From positions 62,001 to 126,000 of the forward strand of contig JADKBS010000012.1 in the NCBI GenBank assembly GCA_016714985.1: a DNA stretch of 64,000 nt. Reading direction: 5' to 3'. The notes beneath the pieces are model-generated. The model was not told where the DNA came from, did not search any database, and saw nothing but the letters and a program-made list of their open reading frames with translations. The stretch comes from Saprospiraceae bacterium. Lineage in GTDB: Bacteria > Bacteroidota > Bacteroidia > Chitinophagales > Saprospiraceae. The position numbers and the translations under genes are program-made. Below, piece after piece: positions 61,146 to 64,000 of this stretch. The number at the start of each line of letters is the position of its first letter. Position 1 is the first letter of the stretch.

Positions 61146-62435
61146 TCAATCCAATTCATATTCCTTGATTTTTCGGTACAAAGTTCGCTCGGAAATGCCA
61201 AGGTCTGCAGCTGCTTCTTTCCTTCTATTGCCGTGCTTTTTCAAGGCTTTTAATATCAACTCTTTTTCCATGTCAAACAGGTTGAGGCTTGCCTCCACGA
61301 CCTCTGCTTTTTGGTATTCTTTTTCTTGTTTATCAATAATGATTGGGCGATAGGAATCGGGCATTTCATCTGGCCGGATGGATGGGTAAACAGGCTCACT
61401 TCCATCGTATTCGTGACGTGTGAAATTGCCTGTATTTGGGAAAACTGGAGCTTGTAATCCCCGGTAGCTACTGGCGTCGGGCATGGTAAGGTCGTTTCGG
61501 CGCACCAGTTCAAAAACGAGGTTTTTTAGATCGTTCAGGTCGGCCTTCATTTCAAACAGGAACTTGTAGAGGATTTCTCTTTCATGGAACCCTTCGCCGC
61601 TCCCATTTCGACCTTCGGTGTCCGGTGCGACAATGGGCAGGTGGCGCTTCGCAATATTGGGGACGAACTGCACCAGTTCCTCTGCGGTGAGCAACCTGTT
61701 TTCGGAGAGTACGCTGATTTGCTCCGCAACGTTTTTGAGTTCCCGCACGTTGCCGGGCCAGCGGTAGTTTTCGAGTAGTTGCCGAGCCTGTTCATCGAGG
61801 CGGACGGGGTCGGTATGGTACCGCTCTGCCATGTCCATGGCGAACTTGCGGAACAGCAGGTTGATGTCCTCTCTGCGGTCTTTTAAGGCTGGGATTCGGA
61901 TGGGCACGGTATTGAGGCGGTAAAAAAGGTCTTCCCTAAACTTACCCTTGCGCACCCGGTCTTCGAGGTCAACATTGGTGGCAGCTACCACCCGTACATC
62001 AGTTTTTTCCACTTTGGAGGAACCTACCCTTATGAACTCTCCCTGCTCTAATACCCGAAGCAGGAATGCCTGTGTATCGGTGGGAAGCTCTGCTATTTCA
62101 TCCAAAAAAATAGTGCCTTTATCGGCGGTCTCGAAGTATCCCTTTCGGTCGTTGACGGCCCCTGTGAAAGCCCCTTTTTCATGGCCAAACAACTCGGAGT
62201 TGATGGTGCCGGCAGGTATAGCCCCACAGTTTACAGCGATAAACTGGTTGTGTTTTCGGGCGCTCAGGTGGTGGATGATTTTGGCGATATTCTCTTTGCC
62301 GACGCCGCTTTCGCCCGTTATCAGTACGGTGAGTTCGGAGTTGGCGACCCGTGCCGCCGTATCCAGTGCCCGGTCGAGCAGCGGCGAGGTGCCGATGATG
62401 CCGAAGCGCTGTTTTATGGATTGTGTTGTACTCAT
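61146..62435 (-). CDS. Sigma-54-dependent transcriptional activator without receiver domain
   Basis: The 429-residue protein is an AAA+ activator: Walker A GESGVGKENIAK, GAFTGA loop (EKGAFTGAVND) that contacts sigma-54, Walker B GTIFLDEIAEL, arginine fingers in REDLFYRLNTVPIRIP, and a C-terminal Fis-type helix-turn-helix (KKHGNRRKEAAADLGISERTLYRKI). There is no phospho-receiver; a Ser/Thr-rich insert (about 285-385) lies between AAA+ and HTH domains. It starts seven bases after miaB and probably shares its promoter. Its targets would have sigma-54 promoters. Confidence 0.94.
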   Translation of the reverse strand: MSTTQSIKQRFGIIGTSPLLDRALDTAARVANSELTVLITGESGVGKENIAKIIHHLSARKHNQFIAVNCGAIPAGTINSELFGHEKGAFTGAVNDRKGYFETADKGTIFLDEIAELPTDTQAFLLRVLEQGEFIRVGSSKVEKTDVRVVAATNVDLEDRVRKGKFREDLFYRLNTVPIRIPALKDRREDINLLFRKFAMDMAERYHTDPVRLDEQARQLLENYRWPGNVRELKNVAEQISVLSENRLLTAEELVQFVPNIAKRHLPIVAPDTEGRNGSGEGFHEREILYKFLFEMKADLNDLKNLVFELVRRNDLTMPDASSYRGLQAPVFPNTGNFTRHEYDGSEPVYPSIRPDEMPDSYRPIIIDKQEKEYQKAEVVEASLNLFDMEKELILKALKKHGNRRKEAAADLGISERTLYRKIKEYELD

Positions 62436-62441
62436 GTTTGT

Positions 62442-63890
62442 TTACGGAAAACTAACCTCCCCCATCAGCGTCGCACTCGTCGCCCCTGTCACCTTTACCC
62501 AAGCGTAATCGCCTGGTTTCAAGCCGTTTACCTTCGGGAAAACAATCATCTTGTTCTGCGAGTTGCGGCCTTTGAACTGTCTGTCTGACTTTTTGGAATC
62601 GCCCTCAATCAACACTTTGAATGTCTTGCCAATGTCAGCCTTGTTATGGCGCAGGGACACCTCGTTTTGCTTGTCCACGATTTCCTGTAGGCGGCGCTTT
62701 TTTACCTCCATCGGCACATCGTCGGGGTACTTGCGGGCCGCCAAGGTGCCTGGGCGCTCTGAATAGAAGAACATATAGCTCATGCTGTAGTTCGCCCATT
62801 CCACCATGCTCACGGTCTCTTTGTGCTCGTGTTCTAGCTCACCGCAGAAGCCAGCGATGATGTCGGAGCTGATGGCGCACTCAGGAATGATGCGGTAGAT
62901 GGCCTGTACCCTTTCCATGTACCATTCTCGGTCATAGGTGCGGTTCATCCGCTCCAATACCACCGAATTGCCGCTCTGTACGGGCAGGTGGATGTACTTG
63001 CAGATGTTCTCGTAGCGGGCGATGGTATGCAGCACCTCGTCGGTGATGTCCTTGGGATGCGACGTGGAGAAACGAACCCGCATGTCGGGGTGAACCAGGG
63101 CGACCATTTCCAGCAAGTTGGCGAAGTTCACAACCTCCTGTGTTTCAGGGTTTTCCCAACGGTAACTGTCCACGTTCTGGCCGAGCAGGGTCACTTCCCG
63201 GTAGCCCCGCTCGTAGAGGTCCTGCGCCTCGCTCACGATGCTGAAACAGTCCCGGCTGCGCTCCCGTCCACGGGTGAAGGGCACGACACAGAAGGAGCAC
63301 ATATTGTTGCAGCCCCGCATGATGGAGATGAAGGCCGAGACGCCGTTCGAGTCCAGGCGCATGGGGCTGATGTCGGCATACGTCTCTTCCCTGGAAAGGA
63401 GCACGTTGACGCCACGCTCGCCCTCCTCGGCACCTGCTACCAGATTGGGTAAGTCACGGTAGGCATCGGGGCCGATGACCATGTCAACGAGCTTTTCTTC
63501 TTCTAGGAATTTGGCCTTGAGGCGCTCGGCCATGCAGCCGAGCACACCGACCATGGTGCCGGGCCGCTGGCGCTTCATTTTATCGAAAATGCGCAACCGC
63601 TGCCTCACGGTCTCCTCGGCCTTCTCCCGAATCGAGCAGGTGTTGACCAAAATCAGGTCGGCTTCCTCCATCGCCCTTGTTGGGCGGTAGCCCACTTCGC
63701 TGAGGATGCTCGCCACGATTTCGGAGTCGCTGAAGTTCATCTGACAGCCATAGCTTTCGATGTAGAAATGCTTCCCGTTGCTGGGTTTCTCCACATTGGC
63801 CAGGGCTTTCTCATCGTAAAAAACCTGTCCCTGCTTCGCCTCGTCTATCTCTTTTTTGATGCCAACAAGTGTTGGGTTGTTGTCGTACAT
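62442..63890 (-). CDS. miaB: tRNA-2-methylthio-N6-dimethylallyladenosine synthase
   Basis: The 482-residue enzyme has the methylthiotransferase N-terminal domain with three cluster cysteines (ESYGCQMNFSDSE, NTCSIREKAEE, VLGCMAER), the radical SAM motif CNNMCSFCVVPFTRGRERSR written here as CNNMCSFC, and a C-terminal TRAM domain. It adds a methylthio group to i6A37 of tRNAs reading U-starting codons. Together with the sigma-54 activator downstream it forms an operon. Confidence 0.96.
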   Translation of the reverse strand: MYDNNPTLVGIKKEIDEAKQGQVFYDEKALANVEKPSNGKHFYIESYGCQMNFSDSEIVASILSEVGYRPTRAMEEADLILVNTCSIREKAEETVRQRLRIFDKMKRQRPGTMVGVLGCMAERLKAKFLEEEKLVDMVIGPDAYRDLPNLVAGAEEGERGVNVLLSREETYADISPMRLDSNGVSAFISIMRGCNNMCSFCVVPFTRGRERSRDCFSIVSEAQDLYERGYREVTLLGQNVDSYRWENPETQEVVNFANLLEMVALVHPDMRVRFSTSHPKDITDEVLHTIARYENICKYIHLPVQSGNSVVLERMNRTYDREWYMERVQAIYRIIPECAISSDIIAGFCGELEHEHKETVSMVEWANYSMSYMFFYSERPGTLAARKYPDDVPMEVKKRRLQEIVDKQNEVSLRHNKADIGKTFKVLIEGDSKKSDRQFKGRNSQNKMIVFPKVNGLKPGDYAWVKVTGATSATLMGEVSFP

Positions 63891-63915
63891 GCGGTCGCTT
63901 TTGATTTTGAGGGGA

Positions 63916-63951
63916 CAAAGATAGCAAACTTGAGCGGAAAAAGTGACAAAA
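63916..63951 (-). promoter_or_regulatory. Likely promoter of miaB
   Basis: On the minus strand TATCTTTG (63923-63916) fits TAnnTTTG, with a TTTTG block at 63951-63947 as the upstream element. The miaB ATG follows after about 25 bases. The remaining 50 bases to the window edge show no gene. Confidence 0.5.
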
Positions 63952-64000
63952 TGGCAGATGGGATTAAGGCCCCACGCTTTCCTTCACCAATACTAGTTTT

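Noticed and set aside
1..64000. rRNA, tRNA and known riboswitch sequences
   Set aside because: I looked for cloverleaf arms with CCA-type ends and for conserved rRNA words on both strands and saw none that I could support; a covariance-model search would be decisive.

Overview
The window looks like a chromosomal piece of a member of the Bacteroidota, most likely order Saprospirales. The signs are several secreted proteins with type IX secretion (T9SS) C-terminal sorting domains, a one-protein hybrid two-component system (TPR-kinase-receiver-AraC), LytTR signalling, a DUF6089-type barrel, Bacteroidota-style promoters (TTTG about 19-21 nt before TAnnTTTG), and a tandem family of propeller-PKD-sorting-domain proteins typical of that order. 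The genus assignment is not attempted. No rRNA, tRNA or CRISPR array was recognised.

Layout. 0-4.3 kb: end of a glycine-rich protein, a large hybrid sensor/regulator and a convergent flavin amine oxidase. 4.5-7.6 kb: a broken T9SS BNR-repeat gene, a Uma2 remnant, and a TetR regulator with operator-like palindromes on both sides. 7.6-11.5 kb: a 10-bp tandem repeat, alpha/beta hydrolase, TerC behind twin palindromes, a PIN toxin-antitoxin pair and ApbE. 11.9-16.2 kb: a five-gene minus-strand operon (ABC ATPase, permease, histidine kinase, LytTR regulator, membrane protein). 16.3-19.5 kb: a large frameshifted BNR/VPS10-like exoprotein. 19.6-26.0 kb: an AT-rich island of SUKH-type and unknown candidate immunity genes, an orphan Hint-toxin cassette with its translationally coupled immunity gene, and several families of short inverted-repeat elements.

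26.0-36.5 kb: housekeeping and envelope genes (DUF6089 barrel, pyrF, engB, PAP2 phosphatase, HEAT protein, MlaD-type MCE protein, amidase, LptD). 37.1-47.9 kb: a secreted-protein region with a very large HEXXH/PKD/beta-helix protein split by frameshifts, then three tandem propeller-PKD paralogues that show mosaic exchange of PKD and sorting domains. 48.0-50.4 kb: 2Fe-2S ferredoxin, IscX, KdsC and a UbiA prenyltransferase. 50.38-51.12 kb: a 739-bp segment closed by perfect 19-bp inverted termini, with a very GC-rich, A-depleted, apparently non-coding core. 51.4-64.0 kb: a membrane LuxR-type regulator, RtcB, UbiD, an M43-like protease, a NYN-cold-shock protein, another broken BNR exoprotein, a sigma-54 activator and miaB.

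Two themes run across the window. First, many operon boundaries carry short-period tandem repeats (7, 9 or 10 bp units), each with its own unit. Second, single-base indels, mostly one base lost from a homopolymer, interrupt seven otherwise well preserved genes, nearly all encoding exported or immunity-type proteins. These may be consensus errors or real decay, so the broken genes are described as joined models.
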